This document shows, in pieces, positions 34,572 through 43,265 of a stretch of 64,000 nt of DNA. The stretch covers positions 4,342,001 through 4,406,000 of the forward strand of contig NZ_CP056775.1 of the NCBI RefSeq assembly GCF_016894445.1. The letters run 5' to 3'. This stretch comes from Dyadobacter sandarakinus (GTDB lineage Bacteria > Bacteroidota > Bacteroidia > Cytophagales > Spirosomataceae). How positions within the stretch are numbered: position 1 is the first letter of the stretch; every line of letters starts with the position of its first letter. The notes beneath the pieces are model-generated. The model saw nothing but the letters and a program-made list of their open reading frames with translations. It did no database searches and was not told the origin of the DNA. The translations under genes and the position numbers were made by a program.

Positions 34572-37510
34572 GCAGACAGCAGATTGCTGGAATTCCGACA
34601 GCCATAAATGAGCTATTCAAAAATGCCCATGATGCCTATGCAGATCATGTAGAGGTCGACTATTTAAGAAAAGACCAAATTTTCATTCTCAGAGACGACG
34701 GCTTGGGAATGACGAAGGAAGATTTCGAGAACAGATGGTTGGTCCTAGCCACTGAAAGCAAGTTTGCGAATCACAAGATCCCCCTGCCTCCCACAGATTC
34801 AAATAAGCCCTTACGCCCAATAATGGGGGAGAAAGGCATTGGGAGGCTAGCCATAGCCTCTATTGGCAAGCAAGTACTAATAGTCACGAGAGCTATTCGT
34901 AACGGAGAGCTTGGGAACACCGTTGCTGCATTTATTAATTGGGCTTTATTTGAAAGCCCAGGGATAAACTTAGATCAGGTTGTAATTCCGGTAAAGGAAT
35001 TTTCAGGTAGCATTATTCCTTCTCTAGCAGATGTTGAAGCAATGAAAAATGAGTCAATTCTCTCATTGCTTAGTTTATTCAGAAATAGTGACATCACAAA
35101 AGAAAATGCGCGCGACCTGATTACCGAAATCAAAAACTTTCGAGTGGATCCACTAAGCTTGATGCAAAGCCTGCCGGGAGCCTTATCCTTAGAAAACCAT
35201 TCGGGAACACATTTTTATATAGGCTCATGTGATGACAGTCTAAATGCTAATATTGACGGTAACGACAAAGACAAAGATGAGGCATCCACATTAGAGAAAA
35301 TGCTTGTTGGGTTTACCAATACCATCACACCGCAACATGCAAAGCCCTCAGTAAAAACTGCTTTCCGAGATTACAGAGGTAATGATGACACCTATTTTGA
35401 CCTAATAGGTGAGGACGCATTCATAAGCCCTCATGAGTTCGAAAAAGTTGACCATCACTTCAGAGGTGAATTTGACGATTTCGGCCAATTCAGAGGAGAT
35501 GTTACAATCTATGATCACGAATTTTCGGATCACAAAATAATTTGGAATGAGAATAGTTTCAAAAGAACGGCCTGTGGCCGATTCTCGATTGACTGCGCAT
35601 ATTTACAAGGTGATCACAAGCAATCCTACCTTGATCCAATTCTACATAGCCAGCTAAAAAGTAAGCTTAATAGATATGGCGGGCTGTACATTTACAAGGA
35701 CGGCATTAGGATTTTACCCTACGGGGATAACAACTATGATTTTTTGGATTTTGAGCGGAATCGATCCAAAAGCGCCTCCTATTACTTTTTTTCTTATCGA
35801 AGAATTATAGGTACAGTTAACATTAGCAAAGAATTCAATGACAATTTGACAGAAAAAGCAGGGAGGGAAGGCTTCATAGAAAATCAAGCCTATCGTCAGC
35901 TAAGAAGTATTCTCAAGAATTTCTTTGTGCAATTGGCAGCCGACTTTTTCAGGGAAAAAGGTGGCGAGTCCACCGATGTTTTCCTTTCGCTACGAAAGGA
36001 ACGGGAAAAAATGTATCGAGCCAGGGAACAAAGAGAAAAAAGAGCAAAGGAGCGAAAAGACAAATTTGTTGCTGAACTTAATGCCTTTTTTCAAAACGTT
36101 CAAAATGGAAAAATTCAAAAAGACATCGCGGATCTACTTACAAAAACGCGAAAAAACCTACAATCTATTTCCTCAATTAAAGACGTCGACGACGCAAGCA
36201 ATGCATTAATAAACTATGAGTTTGAGGCTCGAAAAAGCTTAGTATATTTAAGGATGCGAAATAAGATTCTAGCTCCTCGAGGCTTTGTGCTATCTAAAGA
36301 AAATCGACGAAATTGGGAGGTATATCTGGAGGAATACGAGAGCATAAGCAATAAATATTTTTTGGAAGCCGAAGCTGCCGTTGATCATCTTGTAAGTGAC
36401 TATCAAAAGTCATTTAAGCTGGAAGTTAGCCAGAGAAAAAGGATTGAAAAGCATGTCGAGTTGATATCCGACGAAGCCAAAGACACTACTAAAAAACGAT
36501 ATGATGAGGCAAGGAGTATTGCCGAAGAAGTCTCATCAAGAGTTAGGAAATTAACCCAGGAATTGATGGAAAATTTGGAGCAGACCATCAGAAGTGCCAA
36601 GCTTCAACTACCAACCCTTAAACTTACAGAGTCCGAGGACAGTCAAATATTTGAAAGTATTAGATCCATTGAGTCTCCAATAATTGAAGAAAAGGACTAC
36701 GCAAACTTAATTCTAGAAAATATTATTCACCAACTGGATAACATTTATTGGGAAAAAGATGAGCAAGGGAAGATAATAACCAACGCTCAGATAACGGATG
36801 CTATTGAGGAAGAACTTGAAGAGGTTAAAGAAAAAATGTACGCCGATATTGAATTGACTCAACTTGGACTTGCTGTCAATATCATTCATCATGAATTCAA
36901 TAGTACGGTTAATTCACTTCGATCGGGCATAAGAGATCTAAAAAGATGGGCCGATATCGATACAAAAATTGACACTACGTATAAAAATATAAGGTCAAAT
37001 TTTGAACACTTAGATAGCTATCTCTCCCTTTTGACACCCTTTAATCGAAGGCTTTACAGACGAGAAGAAGTGATAAGGTGCGAAGAAATATACGTTTTCC
37101 TGCAAGACGTGTTTAAAGGGAGGATAGAGCGGCATAATATTCAACTAAATAGAACAAAAGGATTTTCGCAAAGCCGTATTAATGGATATAGATCAATATT
37201 TTATCCTGTGTTTGTAAACGTCGTTGACAACGCGATTCACTGGCTGAAGACAAAAGCCGACGACGGACCCAGAGTTATAAGATTACATGCAACTGACGAT
37301 GGCACTCTCTATATCTCCAATAACGGCCCGCAGGTAGCTGTCAATGATTATGAGAAGATATTTGAGCTTGGGTTCTCGAGAAAAGCTGGAGGGAGAGGCA
37401 TGGGACTTCAGATATCAAAAGAAGTACTGAGGAATGCCAGCTATGATATCTCTCTCAGTGAACCTCGTAAGGATATGACCGTTACGTTTGCAATTAAACC
37501 CCTCAAATAA
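34529..37510 (+). CDS. Double GHKL protein: MORC/HSP90-like ATPase fused to a histidine-kinase core
   Basis: 993 residues. N-terminal GHKL ATPase: N-box INELFKNAHDAYAD (Glu28, Asn32, Asp35), G1 RDDGLGM (56-61), G2 GEKGIGRLA (100-108), as in HSP90/MORC proteins. The middle has a transducer-like region and long charged coiled coils (about 480-740, for example REQREKRAKERKDK). The C-terminus is a second, different GHKL unit of histidine-kinase type: H-box IIHHEFNS with His787/788, N-box VVDNAIHW (Asn901), G1 ISNNGPQV, F-box IFELGFSRK and G2 GGRGMGLQIS (954-963). The next gene encodes a receiver protein. Likely a sensor or switch of the defence cassette; the phosphorelay is inferred. Confidence 0.85.
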   Translation: MAKFVTRARAIDLLGRQQIAGIPTAINELFKNAHDAYADHVEVDYLRKDQIFILRDDGLGMTKEDFENRWLVLATESKFANHKIPLPPTDSNKPLRPIMGEKGIGRLAIASIGKQVLIVTRAIRNGELGNTVAAFINWALFESPGINLDQVVIPVKEFSGSIIPSLADVEAMKNESILSLLSLFRNSDITKENARDLITEIKNFRVDPLSLMQSLPGALSLENHSGTHFYIGSCDDSLNANIDGNDKDKDEASTLEKMLVGFTNTITPQHAKPSVKTAFRDYRGNDDTYFDLIGEDAFISPHEFEKVDHHFRGEFDDFGQFRGDVTIYDHEFSDHKIIWNENSFKRTACGRFSIDCAYLQGDHKQSYLDPILHSQLKSKLNRYGGLYIYKDGIRILPYGDNNYDFLDFERNRSKSASYYFFSYRRIIGTVNISKEFNDNLTEKAGREGFIENQAYRQLRSILKNFFVQLAADFFREKGGESTDVFLSLRKEREKMYRAREQREKRAKERKDKFVAELNAFFQNVQNGKIQKDIADLLTKTRKNLQSISSIKDVDDASNALINYEFEARKSLVYLRMRNKILAPRGFVLSKENRRNWEVYLEEYESISNKYFLEAEAAVDHLVSDYQKSFKLEVSQRKRIEKHVELISDEAKDTTKKRYDEARSIAEEVSSRVRKLTQELMENLEQTIRSAKLQLPTLKLTESEDSQIFESIRSIESPIIEEKDYANLILENIIHQLDNIYWEKDEQGKIITNAQITDAIEEELEEVKEKMYADIELTQLGLAVNIIHHEFNSTVNSLRSGIRDLKRWADIDTKIDTTYKNIRSNFEHLDSYLSLLTPFNRRLYRREEVIRCEEIYVFLQDVFKGRIERHNIQLNRTKGFSQSRINGYRSIFYPVFVNVVDNAIHWLKTKADDGPRVIRLHATDDGTLYISNNGPQVAVNDYEKIFELGFSRKAGGRGMGLQISKEVLRNASYDISLSEPRKDMTVTFAIKPLK

Positions 37511-37511
37511 T

Positions 37512-39146
37512 ATGCCCCAGGACTACGTAAATGACTCGATCGAGATTGCCGACAAATTTATAAAAACAATATGTTTTGTAGATGATCAGCCGATTTTCAA
37601 TAACGTCGAAGATCCCGTTAATGAGGACATAGATCATCGTCTAAATGCTAATGTAATCACTAAAGCATTCGCACCATCCGGCAAGTCATGCTCATTTTAT
37701 CAATATCAGAAGCCGGAAGAGGAAGATGATATAATAAACCTAGCTAATAGCTCCGATGTAAATGTTCTTGACTGGAGGATAATTTTACAAGACGAGAACC
37801 CGCTTGATGGACACGCCATTGCCGCCGAAGAAGACAACGAGGTTGATGTTGCAGAAAAGGAATCGAGGGGACGATATGCATTGCAATTGATTGAAAAGAT
37901 TTTACAGAGAAATGAGTACAGTTCTCCAAAGCTAATACTAATATTAACCGCAGAGTCAGATATTGATGCTATCTACGACCCTATAAAAGAGAAGCTGACA
38001 CAGTTGGGGATTAGCTTTGAGTCCAACGATACGGATCTTAGCTTTCAAAATAAAAACTTTCGTATTTCGATCTATTTTAAAGAATCCCCGCAGAATAGGC
38101 ATTTGTCTGAGGAAGTACGTCAAAAAACTGTTGCCTTAGTAGACCTGCCAAGTATAGTAAACAGAGAGTTCGCAAAGCTAACAGATGGGCTTGTTTTGGG
38201 AACTGCTCTCCAGTGTATTTCCATGGTTCGCGCAAAAACATTTTTATTGCTTGGGTCGTACAATAAGGAGTTGGATCCAGCGTACCTCACACATAAAGCA
38301 TTACTTCCAGATCCCAAGGACGCTGAAGATTTATTGATAGATATCATTGGTAGTGATATTAAATCTATACTAAAAAGCAGCGAAATAACTACAAAGTTGC
38401 GTGACAATATACTACCAAACTACATCGATCACACTTACAATCAAGACAATTATCCATTTGTCTTTGACGATGCCGATAAGATCCCTGAAATCGGCATTAA
38501 TCCTGAAATATCAAAGCCAGTCTTGAAATCGGTTATTCAAAACGGGATCGAGCAAACATTTCTAAAAAACACTCATCCCATTGACCAAGTAATTTACTTC
38601 AAAAAGTACTGTCATAAGAATCTTATATCGACCTTCGAGGCGAATGCAGAGAAAGCCACAGCGAGTAATATTCAGTTTGCTGTGTTAACCACAATTAAGC
38701 CCCAATATCAAGTTTCTCAATACTACTTAACGCAAGGCACGGTATTAAAGGAGGAAGGAAATCGCGGAAATTATTGGTTATGCATGCAGCCCAAATGTGA
38801 CAGTGTTAGAATTTCCACAAATAAGAGGGCCTTTTTACTACTGAAGTTAAATATCGGCGATATCAGTGATTTTCAGATAGTGATAAATCATGCCGACCCT
38901 ATTTACCTTAAAGTTAAATATGAGGTATATAACTCAAAACTTGTTGAGTTCAAATCAGACGGCCAAGGAAACGTTTCGTCTTTTGTAGAAGCCGGCATTA
39001 TAAAATTCAGGAAGGGAGACAATTTAAATATGGTCTGGCTCGCAGAATTGAAGAGTGATGTTGCTCAAAGCATTTCGAATATTTTCAGCAGCCAACTCTC
39101 ACGAGTAGGATACAACCCTTCTGAATGGCTAAGAAGGAGCTCCTAG
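37512..39146 (+). CDS. Receiver-domain protein partner of the double GHKL protein
   Basis: 544 residues from ATG 37512, one base after the preceding stop (a TTG at 37488 would overlap that gene). The N-terminal 190 residues look like a response-regulator receiver with an insertion: acidic pair in CFVDDQPIF (Asp24, Asp25), candidate phospho-acceptor Asp87 in NVLDWRIIL, Thr146 in LILILTAES, and Lys190 in ISIYFKESP. The remaining 350 residues match no DNA-binding output domain I know. It is tightly coupled to the histidine-kinase-like protein, so phosphotransfer between them is the simplest reading. Output is unknown. Confidence 0.75.
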   Translation: MPQDYVNDSIEIADKFIKTICFVDDQPIFNNVEDPVNEDIDHRLNANVITKAFAPSGKSCSFYQYQKPEEEDDIINLANSSDVNVLDWRIILQDENPLDGHAIAAEEDNEVDVAEKESRGRYALQLIEKILQRNEYSSPKLILILTAESDIDAIYDPIKEKLTQLGISFESNDTDLSFQNKNFRISIYFKESPQNRHLSEEVRQKTVALVDLPSIVNREFAKLTDGLVLGTALQCISMVRAKTFLLLGSYNKELDPAYLTHKALLPDPKDAEDLLIDIIGSDIKSILKSSEITTKLRDNILPNYIDHTYNQDNYPFVFDDADKIPEIGINPEISKPVLKSVIQNGIEQTFLKNTHPIDQVIYFKKYCHKNLISTFEANAEKATASNIQFAVLTTIKPQYQVSQYYLTQGTVLKEEGNRGNYWLCMQPKCDSVRISTNKRAFLLLKLNIGDISDFQIVINHADPIYLKVKYEVYNSKLVEFKSDGQGNVSSFVEAGIIKFRKGDNLNMVWLAELKSDVAQSISNIFSSQLSRVGYNPSEWLRRSS

Positions 39147-39209
39147 ATCGCATATTTTGTATGAAAATGTCGCCTAAAAGACTGTTTCCAACTATTGATC
39201 AAGCTCTGG

Positions 39210-41018
39210 ATGGATATTGATTTATCTGATGTAATCCGTATAATTCGAACATTAAAAGCGAATGGGCAAGTTAAAAAATATATTGACTTTATTCAGTTCC
39301 CATTTTATAGAAATGTCGATTTAGATACAAGAATCAACTTTACCTTTCCATTGACAGTCTTTATTGGCCAAAATGGTTGTGGTAAGAGTACATGCCTTCA
39401 CGCGTTATATGGGGCACCAGTTAACCATACCCCTTACGAATTTTGGTTTGATACAGAAGTTGATCCCGTAACTTACTACAACGAGCAAAGGAAGCGGCAT
39501 TCTTTTTGGTACTCATACAAAGATGTAGATAAAAAGATAAAGGAAGTAATAAAAGCTAGAATTAGGCGAGGAGAGGATCCAAATTATTGGGAAACAAGTA
39601 GACCCTTGACATGGGCCGGCATGAAAAAGGTCCCCAAAAGAAACGACAGAGATAAACCGATCGCAAAACATGTAGTCTATATCGATTTCAGAGCAGAGCT
39701 AAGTGCCTTTGACAAATTTTTCTATTTTGGAAATGTAAAAGGTATCAAGTCGAAAAACAAGCAGGAGTTTATAAGAAAGAAGTCCTCCTACTTAAAAAAG
39801 GTTCTTTCTGGCCAAATAGAGACTTATTTTTCTAAGTCAGGAGCTGTAAACAAAAGTAAAAGAGAGCTCGCTCATTCGGAGCTCGAATGGATCTCATTTA
39901 TCTCTGGGAAGGAATATAGTAGTGGCGTGTTTCTCGAGCACTCTTTTTTCCGTAACGTGGGTTATTCGGTTATATTTAAAACCGCTCATGCTGAATACTC
40001 TGAAGCTTTCGCGGGAAGCGGAGAAGTTGCCATCGTGAGGCTTGTACTTCGAATTCTTGATGCGAAAGACTATTCGCTTATTTTGCTTGATGAGCCCGAA
40101 GTATCGCTACATCCCGGAGCCCAATCACGGCTCAAACTATTTCTATTAAATCAGATAAAATTAAGGAAACATCAAATTGTACTTACTAGCCATTCACCGT
40201 CTATAATCAAAGGGCTGCCCAAAGAAGCAATAAAGGTTTTTTTTCAAAATCCGGGAAATGGCAGATTTCTTGTCAAGGAAGATTTAACGCCGGAAGAAGC
40301 ATTTTATCATATAGAGTTTCCTATTGAAGCAAGAAAAACAATAACAGTAGAAGACATCCTTGCGAAAGAAATTGTCTCAGCGGTATTAGAAAATATGGGC
40401 GAAGAAGTCTCAAACTTATTCAATGTTACCTATAATCCTGGAGGTGAATCGGTAATCAAAAATGAATTTATCAAAATTTTCTGCCGCGAAAGTAAATCTC
40501 AAAACTTTGTCATTTTTGATGGCGACCAAAAGCCCAGCTCCGAGCATTTCGACTGGCGAACGGCAGCAACCACAGATTTAACGGTCAATTTTTTACAAAG
40601 GAAGATATCCCACCAAACGGCTGAAAGGATCACGTTTTCTGTTGACAGCTTGTCGGGCTCAGGGAATTCAGATCAACAAATTCAGCTGCAAAAGCTATAT
40701 CTTGACTTTTATCTAACAAACGTCTTTTATCTACCAGGTAGGATTCCAGAAGACATAATTTGGAATCGCGGAAAGGCCGAACAACAACTATCTATCGTTG
40801 CTCAAAACGAAAGTCAAATGACTGCTTTTGTCGAGAAATTGGACCATTCGACATCGGCAAAAACAAAATTTTCAATTCTAGCAGAGTTGATGTTTGGGTC
40901 CAGTAAAGCAGACGAAATCAGATCAGTTCATAAGTTGTTCTTAAACTATTGGATAGCAGAACAAAATGACGGGTATCATGAGGTGGAGAGAGTCATTTTA
41001 GCAATGAAAGAACGTTAA
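39210..41018 (+). CDS. OLD/AAA_15-like ATPase with TOPRIM-like C-terminus
   Basis: 602 residues from ATG 39210 (a TTG at 39195 is possible). ABC-type ATPase head: Walker A IGQNGCGKST (residues about 53-61 of this start), signature-like AGSGEVAIVRLVL, Walker B plus D-loop LILLDEPEVSLHP and switch His in IVLTSHSPSII. After residue 375 a region with VEDILAKEIV and later NFVIFDGDQK fits the Glu and D-x-D positions of a TOPRIM nuclease, as in OLD-family proteins. A DNA-cleaving or DNA-sensing effector is plausible. Separated by 63 bases from the receiver gene and converges on vsr. Confidence 0.75.
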   Translation: MDIDLSDVIRIIRTLKANGQVKKYIDFIQFPFYRNVDLDTRINFTFPLTVFIGQNGCGKSTCLHALYGAPVNHTPYEFWFDTEVDPVTYYNEQRKRHSFWYSYKDVDKKIKEVIKARIRRGEDPNYWETSRPLTWAGMKKVPKRNDRDKPIAKHVVYIDFRAELSAFDKFFYFGNVKGIKSKNKQEFIRKKSSYLKKVLSGQIETYFSKSGAVNKSKRELAHSELEWISFISGKEYSSGVFLEHSFFRNVGYSVIFKTAHAEYSEAFAGSGEVAIVRLVLRILDAKDYSLILLDEPEVSLHPGAQSRLKLFLLNQIKLRKHQIVLTSHSPSIIKGLPKEAIKVFFQNPGNGRFLVKEDLTPEEAFYHIEFPIEARKTITVEDILAKEIVSAVLENMGEEVSNLFNVTYNPGGESVIKNEFIKIFCRESKSQNFVIFDGDQKPSSEHFDWRTAATTDLTVNFLQRKISHQTAERITFSVDSLSGSGNSDQQIQLQKLYLDFYLTNVFYLPGRIPEDIIWNRGKAEQQLSIVAQNESQMTAFVEKLDHSTSAKTKFSILAELMFGSSKADEIRSVHKLFLNYWIAEQNDGYHEVERVILAMKER

Positions 41019-41455
41019 CAATTGGCCTTCTCAGTTTTCGTGGCTAGAAGAGAATCTTTTAGAGCACTAAGTGTGTCATCTTTGGTGGACGATAGCAATT
41101 CGCATTCCCATACTACAACAACTTTCCATCCAAGCTCTTTTAATTTGGACACCGTCCTTTCATCGCGTAAAGAGTTCTGGCTAATCTTAGATAGCCACCA
41201 AGTTGTATTTGTCTTTGGTAAGGAGGCTCGCCTGCAGCCAAGATGACCATGCCAGAAACACCCGTGAACGAATATGACGGTTTTATATTTCCGGAGAATG
41301 ATGTCAGGCTTTCCGAAAATGTCTTTACTATGGAGCCGGTAGCGGAATCCGTTTGCAAAAAGAAACCTTCGGACGGATAGTTCAGGTTTGGTGTTTTTCC
41401 CCTTTACCCGCGACATGTTGTAACTACGCTGTTCTGGACTGTGAACGTCTGACAT
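41015..41455 (-). CDS. vsr: Very short patch repair (Vsr) endonuclease
   Basis: 146 residues. The family pattern is complete: MSRVKGKNTKPELSVRR (Glu25), FGKPDII with catalytic Asp51, FVHGCFWHGH with His64, Cys66 and His69, then W-x-x-K-I-x-x-N-x-x-R-D and the end GWKVVVVWECEL. Vsr nicks 5' of the T in T:G mismatches made when 5-methylcytosine deaminates, so pairing with the m5C methyltransferase in the cassette is logical. In some restriction-modification operons Vsr relatives act as the restriction nuclease; that alternative is open. It overlaps the preceding gene by 4 bases, tail to tail. Confidence 0.93.
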   Translation of the reverse strand: MSDVHSPEQRSYNMSRVKGKNTKPELSVRRFLFANGFRYRLHSKDIFGKPDIILRKYKTVIFVHGCFWHGHLGCRRASLPKTNTTWWLSKISQNSLRDERTVSKLKELGWKVVVVWECELLSSTKDDTLSALKDSLLATKTEKANC

Positions 41456-41618
41456 TACTCTTTTAACTTGTATATTTTTAAAACGCTTGTCATGGCAGAC
41501 TTATACCTGAAGGCTGTTGAACGCCGCAATTATTGACTCATAAAGGATAGTGCCACTATTTCGTTTTGGATGGAAAGGAGGCGCGAATCTATAACACTCC
41601 CGTAGACAGAAGTGGAGA

Positions 41619-42407
41619 TCATAGGACTGGCTTAAGTCGATTTCCGCGATTCAATCCCTTTTGAAAGTTCTCCTCCAATAAATTTTGCAACTGCCTTGCG
41701 GAAAATCCAACGTCCTGCCCCTTCAGTGATATTCCCGAATAGTGGTAACTAGTGTACTTCAATTTTCCATCTTCCATAGCAAACTTACACTCTATTCCCT
41801 TATCTATCAGCTGGCGCTCTAAATCTTCGAAAGTAGTAGTTTTTTGCTTCAGAGCGTTCCTAATTGCAACATTAATCACTTTTTGGGCCGTTGCTTGGTG
41901 GTCTCCAACTTGGCGCATTTTTCCAGCTTCCAGTCTTATTACCTTTGTAAAACCCAACTCTTTCGATATCTCCTTACACACCCGAACATTCCGCGCATAA
42001 TTATGCGATGTTTCGAGAGCTTTTCCTCCACCGACCGGTGCACGGTTAATGTACACATGAACATGCTTATGCGGCCGATCATGATGCTGAAACACCACTA
42101 CCTGATGATCCTCCGTACTTGCACCCATCTTCTCACAATACCGGTTAGCCGCCTCAATCATCTGCTCTTTACTCGGATTCTCTCCCGGCTTCCAGCTAAG
42201 TGAAGTATGCCAAACTGGTTTCTTACACCGGCTGAACTCCGCCTCCCGCTGCATTTCCAGCGCCATTCCCTTCGGATCTTCTGAAACCAGGTTATGAGTC
42301 AAAAGCAGCTCCGATTTCTCTTCTATCTCCTTCCCATTGACGCGCAAGCCGGCACCGTAGCAGATCGCTCCCAGGAAATCTGCCCCTATCGTTGTTTTCG
42401 CTATCAT
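41619..42407 (-). CDS. Relaxase (mobilisation protein, MOBP type)
   Basis: 262 residues, essentially the N-terminal relaxase domain alone. The three-histidine metal motif is FQHHDRPHKHVHVYINR with His113, His115 and His117. Segments WHTSLSWKPGENPSKEQM and ALETSHNYARNVRVCKEI are typical of Bacteroidota mobilisation relaxases, and I could not place the catalytic tyrosine with certainty. It nicks oriT and leads the single strand into a conjugation machine supplied in trans. The start overlaps the mobC-like stop by 4 bases. Confidence 0.9.
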   Translation of the reverse strand: MIAKTTIGADFLGAICYGAGLRVNGKEIEEKSELLLTHNLVSEDPKGMALEMQREAEFSRCKKPVWHTSLSWKPGENPSKEQMIEAANRYCEKMGASTEDHQVVVFQHHDRPHKHVHVYINRAPVGGGKALETSHNYARNVRVCKEISKELGFTKVIRLEAGKMRQVGDHQATAQKVINVAIRNALKQKTTTFEDLERQLIDKGIECKFAMEDGKLKYTSYHYSGISLKGQDVGFSARQLQNLLEENFQKGLNRGNRLKPVL

Positions 42408-42733
42408 TTCACCAGGATCCGTTTAAGCTGCTCCAAAACTTCCATAATCGGCTTATGATAAAAGAAGCCGTTGTTGGCATTTGCGGCTAACTGGTTTAGG
42501 TTTCTGCCGATACCCACTAAGTTTCGCTTCTCGTCTTTGTTGAACCTGGCTTCGACCGGATGGCCGATGCCCAGCCTCCGTAAATATTCGGACACGGAAA
42601 ACCCTGCTAACATTGCTTTCGATTTAATTGTCGCGTACTGACTCTGCGTAACTCGCAGCGGGATTGTGCGATCTTTATTCGTCTTTTTGGATTGACGCGG
42701 CCGATCAGCCGCATTGTCGAAATGCTCTTTCAT
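42404..42733 (-). CDS. MobC-like relaxosome accessory protein
   Basis: 109 residues from ATG ending at 42733 (MKEHFDNAADRP); a longer frame to 42859 runs through the oriT-like repeat and is not favoured. The RIPLRV-like strand (RTIPLRVTQSQYATIK) followed by helix-turn-helix (AMLAGFSVSEYLRRLGIG) is a ribbon-helix-helix DNA-binding module, and NLNQLAANANNG is the classic MobC end motif. It binds oriT next to it and helps the relaxase. Directly upstream of, and overlapping, the relaxase gene. Confidence 0.85.
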   Translation of the reverse strand: MKEHFDNAADRPRQSKKTNKDRTIPLRVTQSQYATIKSKAMLAGFSVSEYLRRLGIGHPVEARFNKDEKRNLVGIGRNLNQLAANANNGFFYHKPIMEVLEQLKRILVK

Positions 42734-42805
42734 AGTTGTCGATAAGTTGATGGATTGTTGGGGGTTCGGGGTGTCACCCCGACAAGACAAGGGAGGAACG
42801 ACCGG

Positions 42806-42860
42806 TGTGTTTGTAACTGCAAATTCGGAGCGAAGCGCAGAAATTGTAGTTACAAACACA
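42806..42860. other. Candidate origin of transfer (oriT): 17-bp inverted repeat
   Basis: Arms 42806-42822 and 42844-42860 pair with one G:T wobble, separated by 21 bases. Located between mobC and the next gene, the normal oriT place in small mobilisable elements. To its right, at 42890-42945, short GGTCGAA-like repeats occur about every 10 to 14 bases, possible protein-binding sites. The nick site cannot be read. Confidence 0.5.
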
Positions 42861-42949
42861 TGGCTTGCTTAATGAAAGCCAGTCGAAAGGTTAGAAACCG
42901 GCCGAATACGGTCGAACCTGGTCGAAAAAAGTCGAAATCAGATCGTTAA

Positions 42950-43243
42950 TTACTGATTATCAATATGAAGCGGAACCAAAACCAATTTTTGCTCTTTGTG
43001 GTATTGATACTCTTCTCCGACCTTCATTGAAGTGATATCGGTAGCAGGGCGAAGTACCAGATACGTGGCATTCTTTTCCTCATGCACTTCTGCATTCTGA
43101 ATCAGCTCTCGAAATTGAGCGAAATCAGGGTAACTGTCTTGGAACCGGGCAATAGCCTGGTATTTCTCTCCCTGGTTCACGAAATAGGCGATCAATAATA
43201 TTCCTACCAAAGTGACCAATGACGGAGGCAAAAGCCGAGACAT
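42950..43243 (-). CDS. Small membrane-anchored protein of the island, unknown function
   Basis: 97 residues with one N-terminal helix (LVTLVGILLIAYFV) and a soluble charged domain (IQNAEVHEEKNATYLVLRPA). No family recognised. It follows the small gene at 43266 after 22 bases on the same strand, within the mobilisation/replication operon. Confidence 0.55.
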   Translation of the reverse strand: MSRLLPPSLVTLVGILLIAYFVNQGEKYQAIARFQDSYPDFAQFRELIQNAEVHEEKNATYLVLRPATDITSMKVGEEYQYHKEQKLVLVPLHIDNQ

Positions 43244-43265
43244 GCCAAATCAAAATGCCTGCCGG

